In this document: positions 43,035 through 51,732 of the stretch, piece after piece
How positions within the stretch are numbered: the stretch's first letter is position 1
Layout: the number at the start of each line of letters is the position of its first letter
NCBI GenBank assembly: GCA_003221695.1
Contig: QHSX01000039.1
Location: forward strand, 157,637-221,636
Length of the DNA stretch: 64,000 nt
Source of the DNA: Candidatus Rokuibacteriota bacterium
GTDB lineage: Bacteria > Methylomirabilota > Methylomirabilia > Rokubacteriales > CSP1-6
Reading direction: 5' to 3'
Notes under the pieces: model-generated
What the model was told of the DNA's origin: nothing
Database searches by the model: none
What the model saw: only the letters and a program-made list of their open reading frames with translations
Program-made: the position numbers and the translations under genes

Positions 43035-45643
43035 ATCAGGGCCGACTCGAGCACGATCCCGCGATCGACGATACGCGCGGCCTGGGCAAGGAGCCGGGCC
43101 GTCTCGGGCGGGACCTCCGGGCCCTCGGCCAGCTGGCGCAGGAGGTCGATGAGTCGGCGCATCGCGCGAATCAGGTCGCCCTCGTGGCCGCCGAACGACT
43201 CCTCGACGATGGCTCCCCAGTCGTCCTCCCCGTCGGCCCAGCGGTACACGGCGGGCATGAACCCCGCGTGCACGGCCAGAGGCATGCGGAGATGGCGCGC
43301 CCGCTGGGCCTCGTAGATCGTGTTCGCCAGGCTCGTGAGCTGGTCGAGCTTGCGCCGGAGCCGGGGCCGCTTCCGGAGGAAATCTCGCGCGATCGCCGTG
43401 TCGCCCGAGCGCGCCTCCTCGATCAGCGCCGAGGCGACCGCCGCGGCCTCGGCGGCGGTGAGGCCGGCGAAGACGTCGCGGAAGACGCTCTCGGCGACGA
43501 GCAGCTCGTTGTCGTGCCGGAGGCCGGCGATGAGCCGCCCGCGCGGCTCGAGCCGGCGGTCGCGCACGGCGCCGAACTGCTCGAGCACCTCGACCACGCG
43601 GAGGAACTCGTGCCAGTACGCGTCCCTCTGCTGCTCGAGCGCGCGCTGCCGGACGCCGAGACGCTCCGTGAGCGCCTCGAGCTCGCGCCACTCGCGGTCA
43701 CACCGAGGCTGCGCACCCCAGGGACAGCGGTGGCACTCGATCGCGGAGAGCGCGGCCTCCGGCCCCTGCGCCCGCTCGCGCTCGACCAACTCGGCGACCG
43801 ACAGTCGTCCGAGCTCGGCGGCAAGATGGCGGAGCCCGCGGCCGTCGCGGCCCCGCCCCTCGGAGGCCCGATCGAGGTCGCGCGGCACGTGGAGCGGCGG
43901 CGTGGCCCAGAAGATCCGCTTGACGACTCCGCTCTTCACGCGCACGACGGCGCCGTGGGGCAGGAGCGCGTCGATGAGCACCCGGCGGCCGCGGATCGAG
44001 TGCGTGCCGAGGATCAGCGCCAGGCCGGGCCCCCCCTTGCGCCGGACGAGCGCGAGCCGGCCGGTCTCCGCCTCCGCGACGTTCCGCTCACCCCGACGCC
44101 CGCCGCGGCCGAGCGCCTGGCGCCGCGCCTCCACCTCCTGGCGCGCCCGCCGGTAACGCCCGATACGCGCGAAGTCGCCGCACGGCGCCGCGTAGCGCTT
44201 GACCTCGGCGAGGGCTGCCTCGAGGGAGCGGACCTCGCCCTCCAGCTCCCGGATGCGCTTGAGATTCTGGTACTGGCCGAACGACGACTCGATCCGCCGC
44301 CTGAGGGCCTCGGGCGGCGCGCCGGTCCCGAGGAGGAGCGCGGCGGAGCCGTAGCCGAGCTTGAACCGGCTCTCGATCGGCTCCGGCGAGCCGTCCACGA
44401 CCCGCAGGATCTCGTCGACGCCGTCGCGCGCGTCGAGGGCGATCACACACTTGCCCTCGGGATCGATCCCGCGGCGGCCCGCGCGCCCCGCCATCTGCGT
44501 CAGCTCGTTGTGCGAGAGCGCGCGGAACCCATGGTCGGTGCGCTTGGTGACGCCCTGGAGCACGACGCTGCGCGCCGGCATGTGGATGCCGAGCGACATC
44601 GTCTCGGTCGCGAAGACGACCTTGCAGAGCCCACGCTCGAAGAGGAGCTCGATGAGCCGCTTGAGGCTCGGCAGGATCCCCGCGTGGTGGAGGCCGACCC
44701 CGAGCCTGAGCGTCTGGAACACGGTCTGGTTCAGCGCGGACTCGGCGACGGTCGGGCTCTCCTCGACGAGCTCGTTGATCGCGCGATCGACGTCGTCCTG
44801 CTGCGTGGCGCTGAGGAGGCCGCGGCCCTCGGCGAGCACGTCGTCCATCGCGCGCTCGCAGCCGGCGCGGCTGAAGATGAAGTAGATCGCGGGGAGCCAG
44901 CCCCGCGCCTCGAGGTCGGCGATGAGGACGACGGGATCCACCACCCGGCGCGTGTACCAGCGGCCGCGCGCGTCGGGCCCGCGCGACTCGTCGCCGACCA
45001 GCCGGGCGCGCCCGGCCCGCACCTCGGCGATCTCGTGGATCTCACCCGCGAGGTCCGCGACCGCGTACGAGAGGGGCACGGGGCGGTGCGGGTGGAAGAT
45101 CGGCACGATCGGCCGGTGCACGATCGAGATCCAGTCGGCGATCTCCTTGACGTTCGCCACGGTCGCCGAGAGACCGACGAGCAGGACGTCCTTCGGCGCG
45201 TTGACGATGATCTCCTCCCAGACCGTGCCGCGCCCCTCGTCGCCCATGTAGTGACACTCGTCCAGCACGATGTAGCCGAGGTCGTCGAGCCCCGATCCGT
45301 AGAGCGCATTTCTGAGGATTTCCGTCGTCATGACGAGCACCCGGCCGTGCGGGTTCACCTTCACGTCGCCCGTCAGGATGCCCACCGTCTCGGCGCCGAG
45401 GGTCCGGGTGAAGTCGTTGAACTTCTGGTTCGAGAGCGCCTTGAGCGGCGTCGTGTAGGCGATGCGCTTGCCGGTGGCGAGCGCCATCTGGATGGCGAAC
45501 TCGGCGACGAGCGTCTTCCCCGCGCCGGTGGGCGCCGACACGATGACGGACTGTCCGGCCTCGATCGCCCGGATCGCTTCGAGCTGGAAGTCGTCGAGCG
45601 GGAACGGGTACCGTGCGCGAAACTGCTCGAGCAGCTCCATCAT
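43031..45643 (-). CDS. Ski2-like DEAD/DEAH box RNA helicase (Dob10/HelY-like)
   Basis: VIVSAPTGAGKTLVAEFAIQMAL; LDECHYMGDEGRGTVWEE; LSATVAN; THRTDHGFRALSHNELTQMAGRAGRRGIDPEG-like motif VI region (sequence TKRTDHGFRALSHNELTQMAGRAGRRGIDPEG). Confidence 0.93.
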   Translation of the reverse strand: MMELLEQFRARYPFPLDDFQLEAIRAIEAGQSVIVSAPTGAGKTLVAEFAIQMALATGKRIAYTTPLKALSNQKFNDFTRTLGAETVGILTGDVKVNPHGRVLVMTTEILRNALYGSGLDDLGYIVLDECHYMGDEGRGTVWEEIIVNAPKDVLLVGLSATVANVKEIADWISIVHRPIVPIFHPHRPVPLSYAVADLAGEIHEIAEVRAGRARLVGDESRGPDARGRWYTRRVVDPVVLIADLEARGWLPAIYFIFSRAGCERAMDDVLAEGRGLLSATQQDDVDRAINELVEESPTVAESALNQTVFQTLRLGVGLHHAGILPSLKRLIELLFERGLCKVVFATETMSLGIHMPARSVVLQGVTKRTDHGFRALSHNELTQMAGRAGRRGIDPEGKCVIALDARDGVDEILRVVDGSPEPIESRFKLGYGSAALLLGTGAPPEALRRRIESSFGQYQNLKRIRELEGEVRSLEAALAEVKRYAAPCGDFARIGRYRRARQEVEARRQALGRGGRRGERNVAEAETGRLALVRRKGGPGLALILGTHSIRGRRVLIDALLPHGAVVRVKSGVVKRIFWATPPLHVPRDLDRASEGRGRDGRGLRHLAAELGRLSVAELVERERAQGPEAALSAIECHRCPWGAQPRCDREWRELEALTERLGVRQRALEQQRDAYWHEFLRVVEVLEQFGAVRDRRLEPRGRLIAGLRHDNELLVAESVFRDVFAGLTAAEAAAVASALIEEARSGDTAIARDFLRKRPRLRRKLDQLTSLANTIYEAQRARHLRMPLAVHAGFMPAVYRWADGEDDWGAIVEESFGGHEGDLIRAMRRLIDLLRQLAEGPEVPPETARLLAQAARIVDRGIVLESALI

Positions 45644-45716
45644 CGGACACAGTACCACGGGTGGTCGGCTCGGCCCGCGATGGCCCGCCGCCGGGCTATA
45701 CTCGGGGGGACGCGCC

Positions 45717-46253
45717 ATGATCGTCTTCCACGTCGCCCTCACCGCCGCCGAGGACTACCTGACCCGGCGCGAGGCCTTCTGGCGGAGCCACATCGAGCGG
45801 GCGCAGGGATTGCGCGCTGGTTCCATCCTGATCGGCGGCGGACCCGCGCCGGACGGGAAGACCGCCGACATCTTCTATCGCCTCCAGCAACCGGCGCAGC
45901 TCAAGCACGCGATCGAGGAGGACCCCTACTGGACGGGCGGCGTCTGGACCCGGTACGAGCCGCGGAGCTTCGCCCAGTTCGTCGAGCCGTGGGAGATGGT
46001 CCCCGTCGTCCTCGACGGCTCGCGCAAGGTCACCCTCGTGGAGGGTTTCGTGGTCGACCACGACATGGCGCAGTTCGCCCTCATCGAGATGCGCGGGACC
46101 GGGCGCGTGGCGTTCGGCGGCTTCTTCGAAGGCGGCCAGACCCTCGCGCTGGCGAAGACTCCCGACCCGGCGGAAGCGCTCGGCTGGTTCGCGGAGAGCG
46201 GGTTCTGGAAGCCGGGGGCGCTCGCGGCGCGCCCCCTGCTCCACGTGCTCTAG
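45717..46253 (+). CDS. YCII-related domain protein
   Basis: YLTRREAFWRSHIERAQGLRAGSILIGGGPAPDGKTADIFYRLQ; two repeats of EEDPYWTGGVW-like / AESGFWKPG. Confidence 0.65.
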   Translation: MIVFHVALTAAEDYLTRREAFWRSHIERAQGLRAGSILIGGGPAPDGKTADIFYRLQQPAQLKHAIEEDPYWTGGVWTRYEPRSFAQFVEPWEMVPVVLDGSRKVTLVEGFVVDHDMAQFALIEMRGTGRVAFGGFFEGGQTLALAKTPDPAEALGWFAESGFWKPGALAARPLLHVL

Positions 46254-46274
46254 CGTGCCCGTGAGAACACGCGC

Positions 46275-46964
46275 GTGAGCGCGCTCCGCCCCGTCGTCGG
46301 GCTCATCACCATCGGCCAGTCGCCGCGCGTCGACGTCGTCCCCGACATGGCCGAGCTCATCGGTCCCGGCGTCGAGATTCGCGAGGCCGGGGCGCTCGAC
46401 GGGCTGGGCCGTCCCCAGATCGACGCCCTCGCGCCCGGCCCGGGTGACGACATCTTCGTGACGCGCCTCGCGGACGGCGCACCCGTGTTCGTCGCCAAGC
46501 GCCACATCACGCCGCGCGTCGTGGCGAAGGTCGCCGAGCTCGAGCGCGGAGGCGCCACCCTGACCGCGCTCCTCTGCACGGGAACCTTCGAGCGCCTCGC
46601 CGCGTCGCGGACGCTCCTCCAGCCCCAGCAGGTGCTGCTCGGCGTGCTGCGCGGCATGCGGTGGCCTGGACGCCTCGGCGTCCTCACGCCCTCGGTTCCG
46701 CACGTGCCCCAGACCCAGGCGCGCTGGCGGGCCGACGGCTTCGACCCGGTCGTCGTCCCGCTCTCGCCCTACGACGAGGAAGACCCGGCCGCGCTCGTCC
46801 GCGCCGCCGACCTCCTGCGGGCCGCGGGCGCCGGGCTCGTCGTGCTGGACTGTATCGGATTCAGGCGGAAGACCAAGAGCGAGCTCCAGGGTCTGACGGG
46901 CGCGCCCGTGCTCCTCGCGAGCCTCCTGGTCGCGCGCGTCATCGCCGAAATCTGCGGCGCCTGA
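46275..46964 (+). CDS. AroM family protein
   Basis: VVGLITIGQSPRVDVVPDMAELIGPGVEIREAGALDGL; LDCIGFRRKTKSELQGLTGAPVLLASLLVARVIAE. Confidence 0.88.
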   Translation: MSALRPVVGLITIGQSPRVDVVPDMAELIGPGVEIREAGALDGLGRPQIDALAPGPGDDIFVTRLADGAPVFVAKRHITPRVVAKVAELERGGATLTALLCTGTFERLAASRTLLQPQQVLLGVLRGMRWPGRLGVLTPSVPHVPQTQARWRADGFDPVVVPLSPYDEEDPAALVRAADLLRAAGAGLVVLDCIGFRRKTKSELQGLTGAPVLLASLLVARVIAEICGA

Positions 46965-46985
46965 GCCGCGAGAAGGAGCCACACC

Positions 46986-47405
46986 ATGAGCAGCGACAAG
47001 ATCGACACGGTCCGGTCGTCGAGCAGCGGCACGCTCGGGCGCGCGGTCAGCCACACGCGCGGCCAGCGCCTCATCCTCGACTCCTCCACGCATCCCCGGC
47101 CGGACGCCCTCACCAACAGCGAGGCGTTTCTCGCCGGCGTCGGGTCCTGCGGTGTGACGCTCATCGAGCTCTACGCGCAGGACAAGGGCGTGCCGCTCAA
47201 GCGCACGAACGTCACGATCGAGGGCGTCCGGACGGCCGCCGAGCCGAACCGCTTCGCGAGCGTGCACATGCGCTTCGAGCTGGTGGGCGTGACCCAGGCG
47301 CAGGCCGAGGACCTCGTCCAGACGTACCGCAACCGCTGACCCCTCTACCGCACGGTCGCGGCCGCGACCGAAGTGAAGATGGACGTGACGGCGGCGCGGG
47401 AGTAG
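46986..47405 (+). CDS. Putative selenoprotein: OsmC-like protein with in-frame TGA at 47337-47339 (Sec in UPLY)
   Basis: MSSDKIDTVRSSSSGTLGRAVSHTRGQRLILDSSTHPRPDALTNSEAFLAGVGSCGVTLIELYAQDKGVPLKRTNVTIEGVRTAAEPNRFASVHMRFELVGVTQAQAEDLVQTYRNR[TGA]PLYRTVAAATEVKMDVTAARE; TGA at the second conserved OsmC Cys (CP); hairpin follows; stops at TAG 47403-47405. Confidence 0.85.
47353..47370 (+). promoter_or_regulatory. Putative bacterial SECIS hairpin of the OsmC-like gene
   Basis: CGGTCGC-GGCC-GCGACCG: perfect 7-bp stem, GGCC loop starts 20 nt after the TGA. Confidence 0.72.
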
Positions 47406-47413
47406 GCACCTCC

Positions 47414-48325
47414 TCAGCCCCGGCTCTTCGGGTCGAGGACGTCTCGGAGGCCGTCACCGAGGAGGTTGAACCCGAGAACGGTCAGGTAGATGCCGAGACC
47501 AGGGAACGCCGAATACCACCACCAGGTCGGCAGGTAGTTCCGGCCGATGCTGATCATCGCGCCCCACTCGGGGTACGGCGGCTGGGCACCGAGCCCGATG
47601 AAGCCGAGCCCCGCGGCGGCGAGGATCGCCGTCCCCATGTCCATGCTCGCTTTGACGACGAGGGGCGACACGCAGTTCGGCAGGATGTGGACGAAGACGA
47701 TCCTGAGCCGGCCGGTGCCGACGGCGTGGGCGGCCTCGACGAACGTCTCCTCCTTGAGCGCGAGCGTCTTGCCGTGCACGAGCCGGACGTACCCCGGCCA
47801 CCAGACGAGCGAGAGCGCGAGCATCGCGTTGACGATCCCCGGCCCGAGCGCGCCCACCACGGCGAGCGCCAGCACGAGGGCCGGCACGGAGAGGAAGACG
47901 TCGGTCCCGCGCATGATGACCTCGCCGAGGGCGCCGCCTGCGTAGCCCGCGAGGACGCCGAGCGGCACCCCGATCGCCGCTGCGACCACCGTGATGATGA
48001 GTCCGATCTGGAGCGAGACGCGCGCCCCGAGGACCACGCGCGTGAAGACGTCGTTGCCGACTTCGTCGGTGCCGAACCAGTGGGCCGCGCTCGGGGCGCC
48101 GAGCTTCCGGTCGAGGTGGACAGCGCCGCGCGCGTCCTCAGGGTACGGGACGATCCACGGCCCGATCGCCGCGAGCGCCAGGAAGGCGAGGACGAGCACC
48201 AGCCCGGTGATCGACGACGCGCTCCGCCCGAAGATCCGGGCGTAGCGCCAGAGCTGGCGCGTCGCGCCTCGACGCCCTTCGAGCCAGCCCGCGAGCGGGC
48301 GGAGGGGGAGCGCGCGCGTCGTCAT
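47414..48325 (-). CDS. Dipeptide/oligopeptide ABC transporter permease (DppC-like)
   Basis: HWFGTDEVGNDVFTRVVLGARVSLQIGLIITVVAAAIGVPLGVLAGYAGG. Confidence 0.93.
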   Translation of the reverse strand: MTTRALPLRPLAGWLEGRRGATRQLWRYARIFGRSASSITGLVLVLAFLALAAIGPWIVPYPEDARGAVHLDRKLGAPSAAHWFGTDEVGNDVFTRVVLGARVSLQIGLIITVVAAAIGVPLGVLAGYAGGALGEVIMRGTDVFLSVPALVLALAVVGALGPGIVNAMLALSLVWWPGYVRLVHGKTLALKEETFVEAAHAVGTGRLRIVFVHILPNCVSPLVVKASMDMGTAILAAAGLGFIGLGAQPPYPEWGAMISIGRNYLPTWWWYSAFPGLGIYLTVLGFNLLGDGLRDVLDPKSRG

Positions 48326-49296
48326 CGGGGGCCCGGCCGGCGAATCCGGGGATCCAGCCAGCCGTAGGCAAGGTCCACGAGGAGGTTGGCCAGCATGAAG
48401 TTGAGGCCGATCAGGAGCGTCACGCCCATGATCGGCTGGAAGTCCGACGAGACGGCGGCGTTCACGGCATACAGCCCGATGCCCGGCCAGTCGAAGACGG
48501 TCTCGACGAGGACGGTGCCGCCGAGCATCCAGCCGTAGCGGAGCCCGATCATCGTGAGCGTGGGGATCATCGCGTTCCGGAGCGCATAACGGGTGACGAT
48601 CCGGAAGCCGGAGAAGCCCTGGGCCCGCGCGCTCTGGATGTAGTCCTGCGTGAGCGTCTCGATCATCTCGGCGCGGTTCACGCGCATGATCGACGCGAGG
48701 GCGGGAAAGCAGAGCGTGACCACGGGCAGGAGCGCGTGCCTGAGCGCAGTGACGAACGTCCCCCATTCCCCGCGCAGGAGCGCGTCGACGAACAGGAGGT
48801 GCGTGACCGGCGCGGGCGGCGCAGCCGTCAGCGGCAGTCGGCCGCCCAGCGGCAGCACGCCGAGATGGAGCGCGATCAGGAGCTGGAGCATCAACCCGAG
48901 CCAGAACGCCGGGAGGGCGACGCCGGAGACCGCGACCACCCGCGCCAGGTGGTCCACCCAGGTGTCTTTGCGGACGGCCGAGAGCATTCCGAGGGGGATG
49001 CCGAGCAGGACGGCCAGCCCGAGCGAGAGCGTGACCAGCTCGAAGGTGTTGGGAAAGTAGCGCACGAGGTCGTCGAGCACGGCGTGGTGGCTTCGGAGCG
49101 ATTCACCGAGGTCGCCCGAGAGGACACCCCTGAGGTAGCGGCCGAACTGGACGGGTAACGGCTGGTCGAGCCCGTACTTGGTCCGGAGCGTCCGGACCAT
49201 CGTCTCGTTCGCGTCGGGCCCCGCCGCGAGCCGCGCCGGGTCCCCTGGAACGATGTGTGAGATCGCGAACGTCAGACAAAGGAGCCCGAACAGCAT
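48322..49296 (-). CDS. Dipeptide/oligopeptide ABC transporter permease (DppB-like)
   Basis: FAISHIVPGDPARLAAGPDAN...YGLDQPLPVQFGRYLRGVLSGDLGESLRSHHAV. Start may be slightly upstream. Confidence 0.92.
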   Translation of the reverse strand: MLFGLLCLTFAISHIVPGDPARLAAGPDANETMVRTLRTKYGLDQPLPVQFGRYLRGVLSGDLGESLRSHHAVLDDLVRYFPNTFELVTLSLGLAVLLGIPLGMLSAVRKDTWVDHLARVVAVSGVALPAFWLGLMLQLLIALHLGVLPLGGRLPLTAAPPAPVTHLLFVDALLRGEWGTFVTALRHALLPVVTLCFPALASIMRVNRAEMIETLTQDYIQSARAQGFSGFRIVTRYALRNAMIPTLTMIGLRYGWMLGGTVLVETVFDWPGIGLYAVNAAVSSDFQPIMGVTLLIGLNFMLANLLVDLAYGWLDPRIRRPGPR

Positions 49297-49351
49297 CAGG
49301 CCCAGGAAGGCCAGCCGGCTCGCGATGTACTGCTTCAGGGCGCGCTCGACT

Positions 49352-50941
49352 CTACTGAGCCGCGACGGCGAGCGGGTAGAGATCGACTTCCCCGGTGAAG
49401 CGGACCGGGCTGAAGACGAACCCCTTCACGTAGTCGCGCATGCCCCACCGCCGATTGGCGAGCATCCCGAAGATCTCCGGCGCGTCGGCCGCGATCCTCT
49501 TCTGGATCTCGGCGTAAAGCGGCGCGCGCTCTTCCCATCTGGCGACCGTGCGCGCCCGTTCGATCAGCGCCCACACGCCATCGTTCGCGTAGAACGCCGA
49601 GCCGTAGTATTTGCCCCAGGAGTTCTTGTGGTACTGGTACGCGACCGCGTCGGGGTCGGTCGAGACCGGCGTGGTGAACACCGCCATCATCTCGGGCGAC
49701 GTGTCGACCTTCGCGCCGCGCGCGACCATGTTGGGCCACGTGAGCGGGACCAACTTCAGCCTGAGGCCGAGCCTCGCCAGGTTGTCGATGAGGACGAGTC
49801 CCATCTTGCGCTCTTCCTCGAGCCCCTGGACGTAAACGTACTCGAGCTCGATCCCGCCCTGCGGATAGGCGGACTTCGCGAGGAACTCCTTCGCCCGGGC
49901 GAGGTCCTGGCGGTAGAAGCCCGGCACGCCGATGTGGCCGCGCGTCGCGTTCGGGAACGGGCTCGTCTGGAGCACCGCGTTGCCGTTGTAGATCTTGAGC
50001 AGCGCCTCGTAGTCGAACGCGTAGGCGAGCGCCTTCCGGAGGTTCGGGTCCTTCGTCGGCGCCTTCTGCGTGTTCAGCTTGATCCCGAACGTCGTCATGC
50101 CGGGATGGTTGGGCACGACGATGCCCGGCATCCTCGCGACTTGGTCGAAGTCGTCGGCCGACAGCCCCTCGACGATGTCGGCTTCGCCCCGCAGCAGCGC
50201 CGCGCGCTGCGCCGCCGCCTCGCGGACGATTTTCAAAATCACGCCGCCCACATGGTCCTTCGACGGCCACCCCTTCCAGTAGCCGTCCACCGCCTCGATC
50301 TCGTAGAGGACACCCTGCTCCCAGCGTTTGATCCGGAACGGCCCGCTGCCCGCCTCGTGGTCGGTGAGCCACTTCTGGCCGAGGTCGCCGCTCTGCTCCT
50401 GGGTCAGGACCTGCTTGGGGTTCATCACGTACCACCACGGGACGAACGAGAGGAACGGCGCGTACGGCTGGGTCAGCGTGAACTGGATCGTGTAGTCGTC
50501 GAGGACCTTGATGGCGTCCTCCTTGAGGAAGTCCGACAGCATCCACGCCGGGCCCGCGTTCAGCCTGAGCGTCCGCACGAACGACCAGCGCACGGCCTCC
50601 GCCGTCACGGGATCGCCGGTGTGAAACCGCGCGTTCCGCACGAGGTGAAAGGTCCAGGTCCGCGCGTCGGGCGAGCTCTCCCAGCGCTCGGCGAGCCAGG
50701 GGACGATCTCCGGCGGGTTGCCGACGTACTTCACCAGGGCGTCGTAGAGCGCCTGCTGCATCATGCGGATCGACCAGTCGTATTTCACGCTCGGGTCGAT
50801 CGTTGGCACCTCCTGGCGGCCGGCGAACACGAGGATCTTCCGGTCCCCCGCGCGCTCGAAGGCGGCGACGGGTGGGGCGACGGCGAGCGCCGCCAGCACG
50901 GCGGTCACGAGCAGGCTCACGCGTACGCGCATGATCATCAT
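49352..50941 (-). CDS. Peptide-type ABC transporter substrate-binding protein (SBP_bac_5)
   Basis: LYDALVKYVGNPPEIVPWLAERWESSPDARTWTFHLVRNARFHTGDPVTAEAVRWSF. Confidence 0.92.
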   Translation of the reverse strand: MMIMRVRVSLLVTAVLAALAVAPPVAAFERAGDRKILVFAGRQEVPTIDPSVKYDWSIRMMQQALYDALVKYVGNPPEIVPWLAERWESSPDARTWTFHLVRNARFHTGDPVTAEAVRWSFVRTLRLNAGPAWMLSDFLKEDAIKVLDDYTIQFTLTQPYAPFLSFVPWWYVMNPKQVLTQEQSGDLGQKWLTDHEAGSGPFRIKRWEQGVLYEIEAVDGYWKGWPSKDHVGGVILKIVREAAAQRAALLRGEADIVEGLSADDFDQVARMPGIVVPNHPGMTTFGIKLNTQKAPTKDPNLRKALAYAFDYEALLKIYNGNAVLQTSPFPNATRGHIGVPGFYRQDLARAKEFLAKSAYPQGGIELEYVYVQGLEEERKMGLVLIDNLARLGLRLKLVPLTWPNMVARGAKVDTSPEMMAVFTTPVSTDPDAVAYQYHKNSWGKYYGSAFYANDGVWALIERARTVARWEERAPLYAEIQKRIAADAPEIFGMLANRRWGMRDYVKGFVFSPVRFTGEVDLYPLAVAAQ

Positions 50942-51048
50942 TCGAGCCTCCGCCTGCGGCGACCTGCGGGTGCGCCGCGGTGGCGGCAGGATAGCATACG
51001 CACGCGATGGCCTCGCCTCGTCCCGGAGGTGGAGGACCTTCCGCTCGC

Positions 51049-51732
51049 CTATCTGCCCGGCGACTCGGGCGCGGGGGGCGCCGAAGCCGACCTTCTCAGG
51101 TCCAGCATCTCTGGCAGGGTCTCGGACTGCTCCGTCAGCTCCAACCGCATGATCTGGCTCATCCGGCCGACGATCTCCTCGATCGCCTTCGCGGCGGCCA
51201 GCGCCGGGGCGAGGTGGGCGGCGGCGAGACCGCCGTCGACGCGCGGCGTGAGCAACTGGAGGTTGCCCTTCAGCACGTTCAGCGAGTTGTTGATCTCGTG
51301 CGCCGCGGCGTTCGCGAGCGCCGCGACCGAGCGGAGCGCCGCGGTCTCTCGCAAGAGATCGTCCGCGCGTCGACGCGCGGTGATGTCGACGATGTAGCCC
51401 TCGAGACCGCTCGAGGCGTCCGTACCCGTTCGCGCGACGCTCATCAGCACCCACACGACACTCCGGTTGGGGCGATGCAGCGCGACCTCGAGGTTGGCGA
51501 CGCTCCGTGCCACGCGGAGCCCCGCGCGCAGCAGGTCCCACCGCTCCGGCTCGACGTAGAACTCCCTCAGGTGCCTCCCGAGCAGCGCGGCGGGCCCCGC
51601 GTGGCCGAGGGTGCGGGCGAACGATTCGTTGGCCTCGAGGATCACGCCCTCGCCGGTCGTTCTGAACATGCCGGCGAGGTTCTGGCCGAAGCGCTGGCGC
51701 TTGAGGCGGCGGACCTGCCGGGTCGGCTTCAT
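51049..51732 (-). CDS. PAS domain protein with HisKA-like segment but no recognisable HATPase domain
   Basis: LAGMFRTTGEGVILEANESFARTLGH...GYIVDITARRRADDLLRETAALRSVAALANAAAHEINNSLNVLKGNLQLL, ends ~60 aa later. Confidence 0.75.
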   Translation of the reverse strand: MKPTRQVRRLKRQRFGQNLAGMFRTTGEGVILEANESFARTLGHAGPAALLGRHLREFYVEPERWDLLRAGLRVARSVANLEVALHRPNRSVVWVLMSVARTGTDASSGLEGYIVDITARRRADDLLRETAALRSVAALANAAAHEINNSLNVLKGNLQLLTPRVDGGLAAAHLAPALAAAKAIEEIVGRMSQIMRLELTEQSETLPEMLDLRRSASAPPAPESPGR

